Assembly (NCBI GenBank): GCA_002699125.1
Contig: PABI01000068.1
Location: 1-64,000 of the forward strand
Direction of reading: 5' to 3'
DNA length: 64,000 nt
From: Anaerolineaceae bacterium
GTDB lineage: Bacteria > Chloroflexota > Anaerolineae > Promineifilales > Promineifilaceae
Position 1 is the first letter of the stretch. Each line of letters opens with the position of its first letter. Below the pieces are notes generated by a model. It ran no database searches. It was not told where the DNA came from and saw only the letters and a list, made by a program, of their open reading frames with translations. Both the position numbers and the translations under genes were made by a program. This document shows positions 10,765 through 18,695 of this stretch, one piece after another.

Positions 10765-12186
10765 TCACTGATTAATGCCTTGTCGGCGCAAATTGCGAAT
10801 ATTCACCACCATGATGGGCACCACCACGATGAGCAAAATGACGGCCAGGGAGCTGGCTCTGCCAAAGTTGCGGAAGTTGAACATTTCGACAAACATGCGG
10901 TTGGCAATCACTTCGGTTTCAAACTTGCCGCTGGTCATCACGTAGACGATGTCGAACACCTTGAGGATGGCAATAAAAATGGTAGTAGCGACGGTGATAA
11001 TCGCCCCCTGAATCATGGGAATGATCACCCGGAAAAAGAGCTGCAATTCGGAAGCGCCGTCCATACGCGCCGCTTCAATCACTTCACCGGGCACCCCTTT
11101 GAGCGCGGCGGATAGGACCACCATGGCAAAGCCCGTTTGCAGCCAGATCATAATGGCAATGAGTGCGTACGTGTTAAAACTGGTTTCAATCAGCCAGGGC
11201 ACCGGCTCGAATCCCAGGTTGGTCACCAGGGCGTTGAGCAGGCCAATTTGGGCCCGGTCGCCCGGCTGCCAGGCGTAGACAAACTTCCAGATGACGCTGG
11301 CACCTACGAAGGAGATAGCCAGCGGCAAAAAGATAAACGATTTGGCCAGCGCCTCCCGCTTCACGCGGTCTACCAGCGAGGCAAACACCAGGCCAATGGC
11401 CACGCTGCCACCGGTGCCGATGATGAGCCACAGCAGATTGTTGCGGAAGGCAATCTGCATTTCCGGACTGGTGAAAGCGAATTGATAATTTTGTAAACCG
11501 ACGGCCGTCAGGGCAAAGACGCGCCGCTCCGTTTCGGTGTCGGAATCGGTGATGGTTTTGGGGCGAACCAGCAGCCAGACCGTCCGCTCGTTGGCGGTGA
11601 CGCTGGCCAGTTCAAACTGGTCCGTGTCGATCAGATAGCGATTAAAGGTGAGGTTTTCGGCATCGGCCACCAGATCGGCGGCGATGCTGTCTGAGGCCCA
11701 ATATTGCTCGGGCACAATTTCCGGCACGTTGAGAATGTCTTCGGAGATGCTGGTGTAGATGGTGTTGAAAACAGGGTAGATGAGGTATGTGCTGAGGAGC
11801 AAGATGGCCGGACCGACAAAGATAAACGGCCGTATCCGTTCCCGCACCGCAAATGGCAGTCGCGCAATCAAATCATTGGCCACCCAAAAGAGCGCCCACA
11901 CCCCGCCGATGCCTACCAGCAGGGCAACGGCCGTAATCATCAGCTTGCTGGCGAGCGGATCAAGGCCGGTTTCTTGCAGTGCTGCCAGGGCAGAATCCAT
12001 GCCCAGCCGGGCATACAGATTCAGCAAAAGCTGCTCCGGCGCTTCACGATCCTTCATAAAGCCAATGCTCCAGCGCAGTATAAAGAATACGGCCGTGGCC
12101 ACACCCAGAGATAACGCAGCCCGCCCCAAATTGGTCAGCGGCTTTTCATCTTTTGTTTGCGGCGACGAAACAATTTGCCCGGCCAT
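10765..12186 (-). CDS. Carbohydrate ABC transporter permease, MalF type
   Basis: A 473 aa permease, long for its class. An N-terminal membrane segment (LGRAALSLGVATAVFFILRW) precedes a soluble stretch, a second segment and the six-helix core. The region between IRPFIFVGPAILLLSTYLIYPVFNTIYTS and FRNNLLWLIIGTGG is an enlarged periplasmic loop of about 90 residues, comparable in place to the P2 loop of MalF, which touches the binding protein. The EAA motif is EVIEAARMDGASELQLFFRVIIPMI. The start at 12186 was chosen for its GAGGAAAA 5 nt upstream; the frame is open for 12 more codons but these lie against the 56-nt repeat at 12204. It forms the channel with the MalG-like protein. Confidence 0.93.
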   Translation of the reverse strand: MAGQIVSSPQTKDEKPLTNLGRAALSLGVATAVFFILRWSIGFMKDREAPEQLLLNLYARLGMDSALAALQETGLDPLASKLMITAVALLVGIGGVWALFWVANDLIARLPFAVRERIRPFIFVGPAILLLSTYLIYPVFNTIYTSISEDILNVPEIVPEQYWASDSIAADLVADAENLTFNRYLIDTDQFELASVTANERTVWLLVRPKTITDSDTETERRVFALTAVGLQNYQFAFTSPEMQIAFRNNLLWLIIGTGGSVAIGLVFASLVDRVKREALAKSFIFLPLAISFVGASVIWKFVYAWQPGDRAQIGLLNALVTNLGFEPVPWLIETSFNTYALIAIMIWLQTGFAMVVLSAALKGVPGEVIEAARMDGASELQLFFRVIIPMIQGAIITVATTIFIAILKVFDIVYVMTSGKFETEVIANRMFVEMFNFRNFGRASSLAVILLIVVVPIMVVNIRNLRRQGINQ

Positions 12187-12203
12187 GAGATTTTCCTCGT
12201 CGG

Positions 12204-12259
12204 AGGACTGGCAGTCCTTCAATTGAAGGAACGATCAAAAGGAAAGGACTGCCAGTCCT
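12204..12259. repeat. 56-nt inverted repeat with self-complementary arms
   Basis: Arms AGGACTGGCAGTCCTT (12204-12219) and the exact complement (12244-12259) are 16 bp with a 24 nt spacer. Each arm is itself a small hairpin (AGGACT/AGTCCT around GGC), so cruciform or nested folding is possible. It lies between the binding-protein gene and the permease genes, where a processing hairpin could raise binding-protein mRNA over permease mRNA (inference). Confidence 0.85.
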
Positions 12260-12273
12260 GAACGTCATAACTT

Positions 12274-14982
12274 CTAGTTGTTAGGCCAGCTGTCTTCGAC
12301 CTGTTGGAAAACGGTTTCGGTGTTTTCGCCGGCGGCGCTGACCCAATCGACCATGCCGCTCCAGAAGGTGCCGGCACCCACTTCGGCGGGCATCAGGTCA
12401 GAAGCGTCAAAGCGCAGCGTCGTTGCGTTTTGCAGAATTTCGGCCTGAGCCTGATCCACGTAGTTGCCATACCAATCGGTGGGCACGCTGCGGTTGGGCG
12501 AGATGAAGCCACCGGCTTCCACCCAGCCTTTGGCCGCGTCGGCCGTGGCCAGGTACTCGATCACGGCCAGCACTTCGGGCCGGTCGCTGAAGGCGGCAAA
12601 GATGTCACCACCACCTAAAACGGGACGGCCGTATGCCTCATCGATCGGCGGCAGGTAAAAGAACGAGCTGTCCACGCCCGCTGCCGTACCTTCGGGCCAG
12701 AAGTCGGGAATCCAGCCTGCCTGGCGATGCATCCAGCACTGCGGACCGGCTTCGTCAAACATTGGCGTCTGTGTATCGCCGACCCAGATGGTGAGGATGC
12801 CGGTTGTGCCGCCGTAGACGTAATCCTCGTTGAACCAGACGTCACCCACGATGTCAGCCGCATTCAGGACGGCCGGATCGTTAAACGGAATCTCGTGGTT
12901 CACCCATTGATCATAGGTTTCGGGCGGGGCGGTGCGCAGCAGCACATCTTCGATCCAGTCGGTGGCCACCCAGCCGGTGTTGCCGCCATGCTCCATGCTG
13001 ACACACCAGGGCGTGCCGCCATCGGCCACGATCTGGTCGCTGAGGGCGATGAGCTCATCCCACGTTTCGGGGATTTCGTAGCCGGCCTCTTCAAACGCCT
13101 GCACCGGGTACCAGACGATACTCTTGGTGCTGGCACGGAAGAACACGCCAGAGAGCTGGTCATCAACGGTGCCCAGATTGATCCAGGCGTCGCTGTAGTC
13201 GGCCATAAGCTGGTCGGTGTTGATGTTGGCATCCAGATCGACGACTGCTCCATCCCGTACAAACTCGGCCAGCAGGCCAGGCTGGGGGAAGCCGGCGATG
13301 TCGGGGGCGTCGCCGCCCTCCACGCGCACGGTGATGAGCGTTTCAAACTCGGACGAACCTTCATATTGAATGTCGATGCCGGTGCGCTCTTCGAAGTCGG
13401 CCAGGGTGTTGACGAAGCTCTCGCCTTCGCCCTCGGTCCATTTGCCGAAGATGGTCACGGTCGTGCCGTCATATTCACCAGCTTCAGCGGCAGCCAGATG
13501 TTCGTAGCCGCCGGTTTCTTCCGCAGCTTCTTCTTCGTTTGCGGTGTCGCCTGTGCCGCCCAGGCCGGTTGTGGCATCGGGCCAGCTGGCGTCAATTTGG
13601 GCCAGGATCGCTTCGGTGTTTTCGCCGCCGTCGCTTACCCAATCGACCATGCCGCTCCAGAAGGTGCCGGCGCCAACTTCAGCGGGCATCAGGTCAGAAG
13701 CGTCAAAGCGGAGGGTGGTGGCATTTTGCAGGATTTCGGCTTGGGCCTGATCCACGTAGCTGCCGTACCAGTCGGACGGAACGCTGCGGTTGGGCGAGAT
13801 GAACCCGCCGGCTTTCACCCAGGTTTCGGCGCCCTCAGGCAGGGAAAGGTATTCCATGAGTGCGGCCGTTTCCGGGCGGGTGTTAAAAGCGGAGAACACG
13901 TCACCACCGCCGAGAACGGGACGGCCGTATGCCTCATTAATCGGTGGCAGGTAGAAGAACGAACTATCTACGCCCGGTTCTGTGCCTTCGGGCCAAAAGT
14001 CGGGAATCCAGCCTGCCTGACGGTGCATCCAGCACTGCGGACCCGCTTCGTCAAACATCGGGGTTTGCGTGTCGCCCACCCAGATGGTGAGAATGCCGGT
14101 TGTGCCACCATATACGTAATCTTCATTGAACCAGATGTCGCCGACGATGTTGGCGGCGTTGACCACGGCCGGATCATCAAAGGAAATTTCGTGATTGACC
14201 CATTGGTCGTAGGTTTCAGGTGGTGCGGTCCGCAGCAGCACGTCTTCGATCCAGTCGGTGGCTACCCAGCCGGTGTTACCGCCGTGTTCCATGCTGATGC
14301 ACCAGGGCGTGCCGCCATTGGCCACGATCTGGTCGCTGAGGGCGATCAGTTCATCCCATGTTTCGGGAATTTCGTAGCCGGCGTCTTCAAATGCCTGCAC
14401 TGGATACCAGACGATACTCTTGGTGCTGGCGCGGTAAAAAACGCCAGAGAGCTGATCGTTGACGGTGGCCAGATTCATCCAGGCTTCGCTGTAGTTGTCG
14501 TTGAGCTCGTCCACGTTCAAAAATTGAGCGTGATCGGGAATGGCCCCTTCCTGCACAAATTGGGCCATCAGGCCGGGCTGGGGGAAGCCGGCGATGTCAG
14601 GAGCGTCGCCACCTTCCACGCGCACGGTGATGAGGGTTTCAAACTCGGCCGAACCTTCGTAATTAACGGTGATGCCGGTGGCTTCCTCAAAGGGAGCCAG
14701 GGCGGCGACGAAATTTTCGCCTTCCGCTTCGGTCCATTTGCCGAAGACGGTGACTTCACTGCCGGAAAACTCGCCGGCTTTGGCCCGTTCCAGGAAGGAG
14801 CCGCTGCTTTCTTCGGCCATCTCTTCGTCGGATTCGGCCGTTTCTGTTGATTCTTCAGTTGTCTCGGTTGTGGTATCTGTGTCTGTCTCGGTATCGGTCT
14901 CTTCGGCTTGCGGCCGTTCACCGCAGGCGGCGATGAGCAGGGCGATAAGGGCGAATAATAAAACAAGCGTGTACTTGCGCAT
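12274..14982 (-). CDS. Double substrate-binding lipoprotein of a sugar ABC transporter
   Basis: A 902 aa exported lipoprotein: signal peptide with lipobox LLIAAC-G (Cys20), an acidic Thr/Glu linker to about residue 60, then two consecutive family-1 (MalE-like) solute-binding modules. Module 1 starts near FGKWTE (F80) and module 2 near a second FGKWTE (F512), a period of about 432 residues, joined by an acidic Gly/Glu linker. The modules share long identical runs, such as FETLITVRVEGGDAPDIAGF and DWIEDVLLRTAPPETYDQWV. Ordinary proteins of this class have one module of about 420 aa. AAGGAGAG precedes the ATG at 14982; 28 extra in-frame codons upstream lack a ribosome-binding site. It captures the sugar for the two downstream permeases. 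Confidence 0.92.
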   Translation of the reverse strand: MRKYTLVLLFALIALLIAACGERPQAEETDTETDTDTTTETTEESTETAESDEEMAEESSGSFLERAKAGEFSGSEVTVFGKWTEAEGENFVAALAPFEEATGITVNYEGSAEFETLITVRVEGGDAPDIAGFPQPGLMAQFVQEGAIPDHAQFLNVDELNDNYSEAWMNLATVNDQLSGVFYRASTKSIVWYPVQAFEDAGYEIPETWDELIALSDQIVANGGTPWCISMEHGGNTGWVATDWIEDVLLRTAPPETYDQWVNHEISFDDPAVVNAANIVGDIWFNEDYVYGGTTGILTIWVGDTQTPMFDEAGPQCWMHRQAGWIPDFWPEGTEPGVDSSFFYLPPINEAYGRPVLGGGDVFSAFNTRPETAALMEYLSLPEGAETWVKAGGFISPNRSVPSDWYGSYVDQAQAEILQNATTLRFDASDLMPAEVGAGTFWSGMVDWVSDGGENTEAILAQIDASWPDATTGLGGTGDTANEEEAAEETGGYEHLAAAEAGEYDGTTVTIFGKWTEGEGESFVNTLADFEERTGIDIQYEGSSEFETLITVRVEGGDAPDIAGFPQPGLLAEFVRDGAVVDLDANINTDQLMADYSDAWINLGTVDDQLSGVFFRASTKSIVWYPVQAFEEAGYEIPETWDELIALSDQIVADGGTPWCVSMEHGGNTGWVATDWIEDVLLRTAPPETYDQWVNHEIPFNDPAVLNAADIVGDVWFNEDYVYGGTTGILTIWVGDTQTPMFDEAGPQCWMHRQAGWIPDFWPEGTAAGVDSSFFYLPPIDEAYGRPVLGGGDIFAAFSDRPEVLAVIEYLATADAAKGWVEAGGFISPNRSVPTDWYGNYVDQAQAEILQNATTLRFDASDLMPAEVGAGTFWSGMVDWVSAAGENTETVFQQVEDSWPNN

Positions 14983-15140
14983 TTTCAATCTCTCCTTCTG
15001 TCTAACGTTTGCAGACAATTTAGCGGCTCTCTCAGGGTGTGGGTATACGGCCGTTTTCTGAAACAAAATGGTGAGAGAACCATTGCAAAAAGGAGCAGTG
15101 TCGAAAACGGCGTGTTTTTAGGGTATTATTTTTATGGTTG

Positions 15141-15158
15141 AGGGATCACCTCCTTTAG
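15141..15158 (-). promoter_or_regulatory. Perfect extended Shine-Dalgarno-like sequence far upstream of the binding-protein start
   Basis: On the minus strand this reads AAAGGAGGTGATCC, the full complement of the 3' end of 16S rRNA, yet no start codon follows at a normal distance. The next gene, the binding protein, begins about 160 nt later with its own ribosome-binding site. On the plus strand the bases read like the 16S 3' terminus itself. A standby ribosome site, a leader signal or coincidence are all possible. Confidence 0.45.
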
Positions 15159-15164
15159 CTAAGG

Positions 15165-15207
15165 TAACGCCACAATTCTGGAGTTCGCAGCCCGGTTTGT
15201 GGCGTTA
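15165..15207 (-). promoter_or_regulatory. 11-bp hairpin in the leader of the binding-protein gene
   Basis: TAACGCCACAA (15165-15175) and TTGTGGCGTTA (15197-15207) pair perfectly around 21 nt. There is no T-run on either side, so it is not a classical terminator. On the minus strand it lies directly upstream of the extended Shine-Dalgarno-like site at 15141-15158, as a leader RNA structure would. Confidence 0.5.
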
Positions 15208-15224
15208 TCTGCTTTTAGTCTGTT

Positions 15225-15246
15225 GGTCAAGTTTTTAAACTTGACC
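15225..15246. promoter_or_regulatory. 22-nt palindrome over the stop codon of the ROK kinase
   Basis: GGTCAAGTTT and AAACTTGACC are perfect 10 bp arms around TT. The element includes the kinase stop codon and, on the minus strand, a TTGACC that could act as a -35 box for the binding-protein transcript. It could be an operator or an mRNA 3' hairpin; the sequence does not decide. Confidence 0.45.
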
Positions 15247-16225
15247 TACCTTTGTCATTTGCAGAAATGTGTGTGATTGTTTCTGAACTCATTTGATTAG
15301 CGAGGTGCACAGCACCCCACACGCCAGGATTGTAATCTGGCGGAATCAGATACAGTTTCTCATCGGGCAACAGTTCAGCTGCCAGGGTTGATTGCTGTCG
15401 CAGGCGGGCCAATTCGCGCAATATGGGTGCCAAAAACGCCTCGCCGCTGCGGGTGACGCCGCCCCCAAGCAATACTTTTTCCACATCATATGTCATGATG
15501 AGCCATTGGATGGCCCGGCTGAGATGCTGGCTGACACGCTGTACCACTTGTTGTGCGGCTTGATTGCCCTGGGCTGCCGCTTCGTAAACAGCACCCGCAT
15601 TTTGCACCTGGTTTTGGGGGCTGGCGATGTTCATCTGGCGGATCATAGCTGGTCCGGCCACGATGGTTTCCAGGCAGCCACGCAGACCGCAGTTGCACAG
15701 CTCGCCGTCTGGCTCAACCGTCATGTGGCCGATTTCGCCGGCCATGCCGTTTTGCCCGCGATGGAGACGGCCGTTCAAAATCACCCCCGCAGCAATGCCT
15801 GTGCCAATACTCACATAAGCGATGCTCTGCACCGGCTCCGTCTGGCGCAAATAGTCAAACGCGCCGATAGCCGCCGTGCGCACGTCGTTTTCTAAAAAGG
15901 TGGGGGCCTTGAACCGGGCCGAAATAGTGGGCCCCAGGGGAAAAGTTTGCAAATTGAGGTTGACGGCCAGCTTTACAATCCCGGTTGCGGGATCCACCTG
16001 GCCGGGTACACCCAGACCGATGCTGCGAATTTGCTGCGGCGTGGCGTTGGCTTCGGCCAGCACAGCGTGGATGGCGCGGGTGATGGTGGCCAGCAGTTCA
16101 TCGGGAGTGGCCGTGTGGGTGGGCACGGTAGTTTGTCCCAACACACAACTGCTGGAATCCACCAGCAATGCGGCCGTTTTGGTGCCACCGACGTCCAAGC
16201 CAACTGAAAGCTGCGCTGCCTGCAT
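15227..16225 (-). CDS. ROK-family sugar kinase (N-acetylglucosamine or glucose kinase)
   Basis: A 332 aa cytoplasmic kinase. It opens with the phosphate-binding loop VGLDVGGTKTAALLVD and carries the ROK signature around GTGIAAGVILNGRLHRGQNGMAGEIGHM, with the ROK zinc site in H-x-CNCGLRGCLET and the catalytic base in FLENDVRTAA. In this setting it probably makes GlcNAc-6-P from GlcNAc freed by NagZ, feeding NagA; glucokinase activity cannot be excluded. It starts 10 nt after the stop of the ROK regulator, behind AGAGGGAT, so the two are co-transcribed. Its last codons lie inside a 22-nt palindrome (15225-15246). Confidence 0.92.
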   Translation of the reverse strand: MQAAQLSVGLDVGGTKTAALLVDSSSCVLGQTTVPTHTATPDELLATITRAIHAVLAEANATPQQIRSIGLGVPGQVDPATGIVKLAVNLNLQTFPLGPTISARFKAPTFLENDVRTAAIGAFDYLRQTEPVQSIAYVSIGTGIAAGVILNGRLHRGQNGMAGEIGHMTVEPDGELCNCGLRGCLETIVAGPAMIRQMNIASPQNQVQNAGAVYEAAAQGNQAAQQVVQRVSQHLSRAIQWLIMTYDVEKVLLGGGVTRSGEAFLAPILRELARLRQQSTLAAELLPDEKLYLIPPDYNPGVWGAVHLANQMSSETITHISANDKGRSSLKT

Positions 16226-16235
16226 AAAAATCCCT

Positions 16236-17441
16236 CTAAATAACGCCCAGCCCCTGGCTCAAAATCAAAGCCGAGGCACCTAATAACACAAGATTTGATT
16301 CGGTGGTAGCGTACTGTACGGCCGTATCCGCCGCCAGTTTAGGCAAGACCCGCCGTGCCATGCTGTTTTGCACCGCTTCAATGAATAAGCTGCCTGTTTG
16401 GGCCATGTCACCGGCAATCACAATCCGATTCACGTTGAGGATGCCGACCAGATTGGCCACCGACAATCCTAAAAATTCGCCTGCCTGCGTGATGATTTGC
16501 TGGGCGGTGGCGTCGCCTTGCTGGCACGCTTGGTGCAAAATGTCCCAGGTGATGGGGCTGCCAGACGGCCGTAACGCGGCCAGCAGCGACTCGGGATTTT
16601 GGGCAGCGGCCGTTTCTGCCTGGCGCAGCATGGCCCGCACGCTGGCCACCGTTTCCAGGCAGCCTGCGTTGCCGCAGGAGCACTGCTCGCCGTTGTCCAC
16701 CACGCTGACGTGCCCAATTTCACCGGCACCAAATCCTTCACCGTAGAAGATACGGCCGTTCAACACAATCCCGGAACCAATGCCCTGGCCCATTTTGATC
16801 AGCACCAGGTTGCGGGTGTCGTCGGCACCGTAGGAGTATTCGGCCAGGGCAGCCAGGTGGCTGTCGTTGGCAATGTGGACGGGGAAGGGGTAGCGGTCGG
16901 CCAGGAGCTGCTGCAAAGGCAGGTCGCGCCAATCCAGGTTGACGGATTGTTTGACCAGCCCGGCGTCGGCATCGATGAGGCCGGGGCTGCCCAGCGCCAT
17001 CCCCAGAACGGGGGCGGAAATATTATCCAGGAGTTGGTCTACCAGTTCGTAAACTAAATCGAGGGCAGCCTGGGCGGTACGGCCGTTTACCGGCAGGCTA
17101 ATCTGCTTTTCAAAATGGCCGCGCAAATTGACCAGCGCCCCGGTGAACTGTTCGTTGCCCAAATCGAGGCAAATGAGCTGCCGGGCATCGGCCACCATGC
17201 TGAGCATGATGGGGGGCTTGCCGCCTAAGGATGGCCCGTAACCCGTCTCGGCCACAATCCCTTTGTCCAGATAGCCGGTCACAATGTTGGAAACAGTTGC
17301 CCGTGTTAAGCCTGTAGCCCGAGCCAAATCGGCACGGCTGATATCACCATTTTCATAAATGGTTTTGAGAACCAGACGGGCGTTGTGCTGCTTTGTATGC
17401 TGCCGCGTCGCTTTTTTGGAAGGGGACTGTGCGCGTGCCAT
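16236..17441 (-). CDS. ROK-family transcriptional repressor (NagC/XylR type)
   Basis: A 401 aa regulator. The N-terminal winged helix-turn-helix (NARLVLKTIYENGDISRADLARATGLTRATVSNIVTGYLDKGIV, about residues 20-63) precedes a ROK sugar-binding domain with KMGQGIGSGIVLNGRIFYGEGFGAGEIGH and the zinc site CSCGNAGCLET. ROK repressors bind operators until a sugar or sugar phosphate releases them. It is first in the amino-sugar locus, and its promoter overlaps two copies of ACTTAGTAA (17455-17485), so it very likely represses its own operon, including the ROK kinase. Start: ATG at 17441; the upstream region is AT-rich, with only a weak ribosome-binding site. Confidence 0.93.
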   Translation of the reverse strand: MARAQSPSKKATRQHTKQHNARLVLKTIYENGDISRADLARATGLTRATVSNIVTGYLDKGIVAETGYGPSLGGKPPIMLSMVADARQLICLDLGNEQFTGALVNLRGHFEKQISLPVNGRTAQAALDLVYELVDQLLDNISAPVLGMALGSPGLIDADAGLVKQSVNLDWRDLPLQQLLADRYPFPVHIANDSHLAALAEYSYGADDTRNLVLIKMGQGIGSGIVLNGRIFYGEGFGAGEIGHVSVVDNGEQCSCGNAGCLETVASVRAMLRQAETAAAQNPESLLAALRPSGSPITWDILHQACQQGDATAQQIITQAGEFLGLSVANLVGILNVNRIVIAGDMAQTGSLFIEAVQNSMARRVLPKLAADTAVQYATTESNLVLLGASALILSQGLGVI

Positions 17442-17453
17442 TTTTAATAACCT

Positions 17454-17513
17454 AACTTAGTAAGTTCATTAAACATACTTAGTAATATAACCCATTTGGC
17501 TGCCTTTCGTCAA
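17454..17513 (-). promoter_or_regulatory. Promoter and paired operator of the ROK regulator operon
   Basis: On the minus strand TTGACG (17508-17513) and TATATT (17484-17489) are 18 nt apart. The 9-mer ACTTAGTAA occurs at 17455-17463 and 17477-17485, 22 nt apart (two helical turns). The first copy is part of a 13-nt perfect palindrome AACTTAGTAAGTT (17454-17466). The upstream copy overlaps the -10 box, so a bound dimer would block RNA polymerase. Autoregulation by the adjacent ROK repressor is inferred. Confidence 0.7.
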
Positions 17514-17630
17514 TCCTTTTTGTCACTTATCAACTATTTATCGTTGTAGATGGCAGCTTGCGGGATAATTGCTATACTGTTTTGTGAAGTTCAGGAAGCC
17601 GCTGTTTTTGAGGTATTTACCAGCAAAGAG

Positions 17631-18650
17631 ATGAAGAAAACATTGAAGATTTCTGCTACACCACAATCTTTGTGGCTGCTAGCAGCTGTAATTGGGTTCA
17701 TAATCCTTGTGATTCTTACCGGGCCTCTCTGGCGTTCCCTGCTGGTTGCGGCCCTGGTGGCGTATCTGCTGGACCCGCTTGTCGGCCGGGCAGAAAGTCG
17801 GCTGAAGCTCAGACGCTCGTTGGCAACGGCCGTTATCTTCCTTGTCCTTTTGCTGTTGTTAGTGGGGATCATTTTTGCCCTTAGTACGCTGGTTGTGAAC
17901 CAGGCGCCTGAGTGGAGCGAGGAGCTGCGGCAGGCGTGGGCAGAGATGTCGGTTTGGCTGCAACGGCCGTTTACCATCCCCATCCTTAACTTCACGATCC
18001 AGCCACAGGTCGTGCTGGATTATGTGGAACGGGCGACCAACAATGCTTTCTCCAGTTTGCCGGCGGCGGGTGGCGGGTGGCTGGGTGGTTTGGCCGATAA
18101 TCTCATTTGGAGCGCGGTTATTCTGGTTAGTCTTTACTACTTCATGCGCGATGGACACAAAATTGTGCCGGGGTTGATCCTGCTGCTGCCGGGAGCCTAC
18201 CAAAAAGATGCCCAAACATTGGCCACAGAGCTGGATAACATCTGGCGGATTTTCCTACGTGTGCAGCTCATTATTTTTGCGGTGTTGGCGGTGCTGCTGA
18301 TTGCCAGCACCAGCCTCATTTTGTGGTTGTTCCGGCAAGGCTGGCTGCCGCTGTCGCCCATTGGGCTGATCATTTTGCTCATTGTTGTCTATGCCGCTAT
18401 CCAGCAGGTGGATAATTTGTGGCTGCGGCCGCAATACATGGGGGAAGCGTTGCAGCTGCATCCCGGCGTAGTGGTTGTTTCACTGCTGGCGGCCTTTGCC
18501 TTCACCGGCTTTTTGGGAGCGCTGTTGGTGGTGCCCGTCTTGGCCAGCCTCAAGTTCATCTTTCAATATTTCCACCGGGCCACATCGCCACCGCAAACCG
18601 AACCCGAAAATCATCAGGCAGAACAGATAGTCGAAGCACACGAGACTTGA
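17631..18650 (+). CDS. AI-2E family transporter (PerM-like membrane protein)
   Basis: A 339 aa polytopic membrane protein with about seven hydrophobic segments. The family landmarks are LVAYLLDPLVGRAESR after the first helices, the stretch ending in LVSLYYFMRDGHKI, and the closing VVVSLLAAFAFTGFLGALLVVPVLASLKFIFQYF. The family includes the AI-2 exporter TqsA and sodium/proton antiporters; the substrate here is unknown. I placed the start at MKKTLKISATPQ (17631) because the 27 codons before it, from 17550, have no ribosome-binding site. It is followed after 45 nt by the P-type ATPase on the same strand, so co-expression is likely. Confidence 0.85.
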   Translation: MKKTLKISATPQSLWLLAAVIGFIILVILTGPLWRSLLVAALVAYLLDPLVGRAESRLKLRRSLATAVIFLVLLLLLVGIIFALSTLVVNQAPEWSEELRQAWAEMSVWLQRPFTIPILNFTIQPQVVLDYVERATNNAFSSLPAAGGGWLGGLADNLIWSAVILVSLYYFMRDGHKIVPGLILLLPGAYQKDAQTLATELDNIWRIFLRVQLIIFAVLAVLLIASTSLILWLFRQGWLPLSPIGLIILLIVVYAAIQQVDNLWLRPQYMGEALQLHPGVVVVSLLAAFAFTGFLGALLVVPVLASLKFIFQYFHRATSPPQTEPENHQAEQIVEAHET

Positions 18651-18695
18651 GCACACCTGGATCATCTCGATACTTTACATAACAAAAGGGAAGTC

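Noticed and set aside
12204..12259. rho-independent terminator between the binding protein and permease genes
   Set aside because: No T-run follows the stem on the minus strand and the permeases need transcription through it; called a repeat instead.
12727..14850. 707-codon open frame on the plus strand opposite the double binding protein
   Set aside because: Its internal repetition only reflects the duplicated gene on the other strand; it has no signal peptide, no ribosome-binding site and no recognisable domain.
15140..15160. Fragment of a 16S rRNA gene suggested by GGATCACCTCCTTT on the plus strand
   Set aside because: Only about 14-17 bases match and nothing around it resembles rRNA; an extended Shine-Dalgarno sequence on the other strand explains it better.
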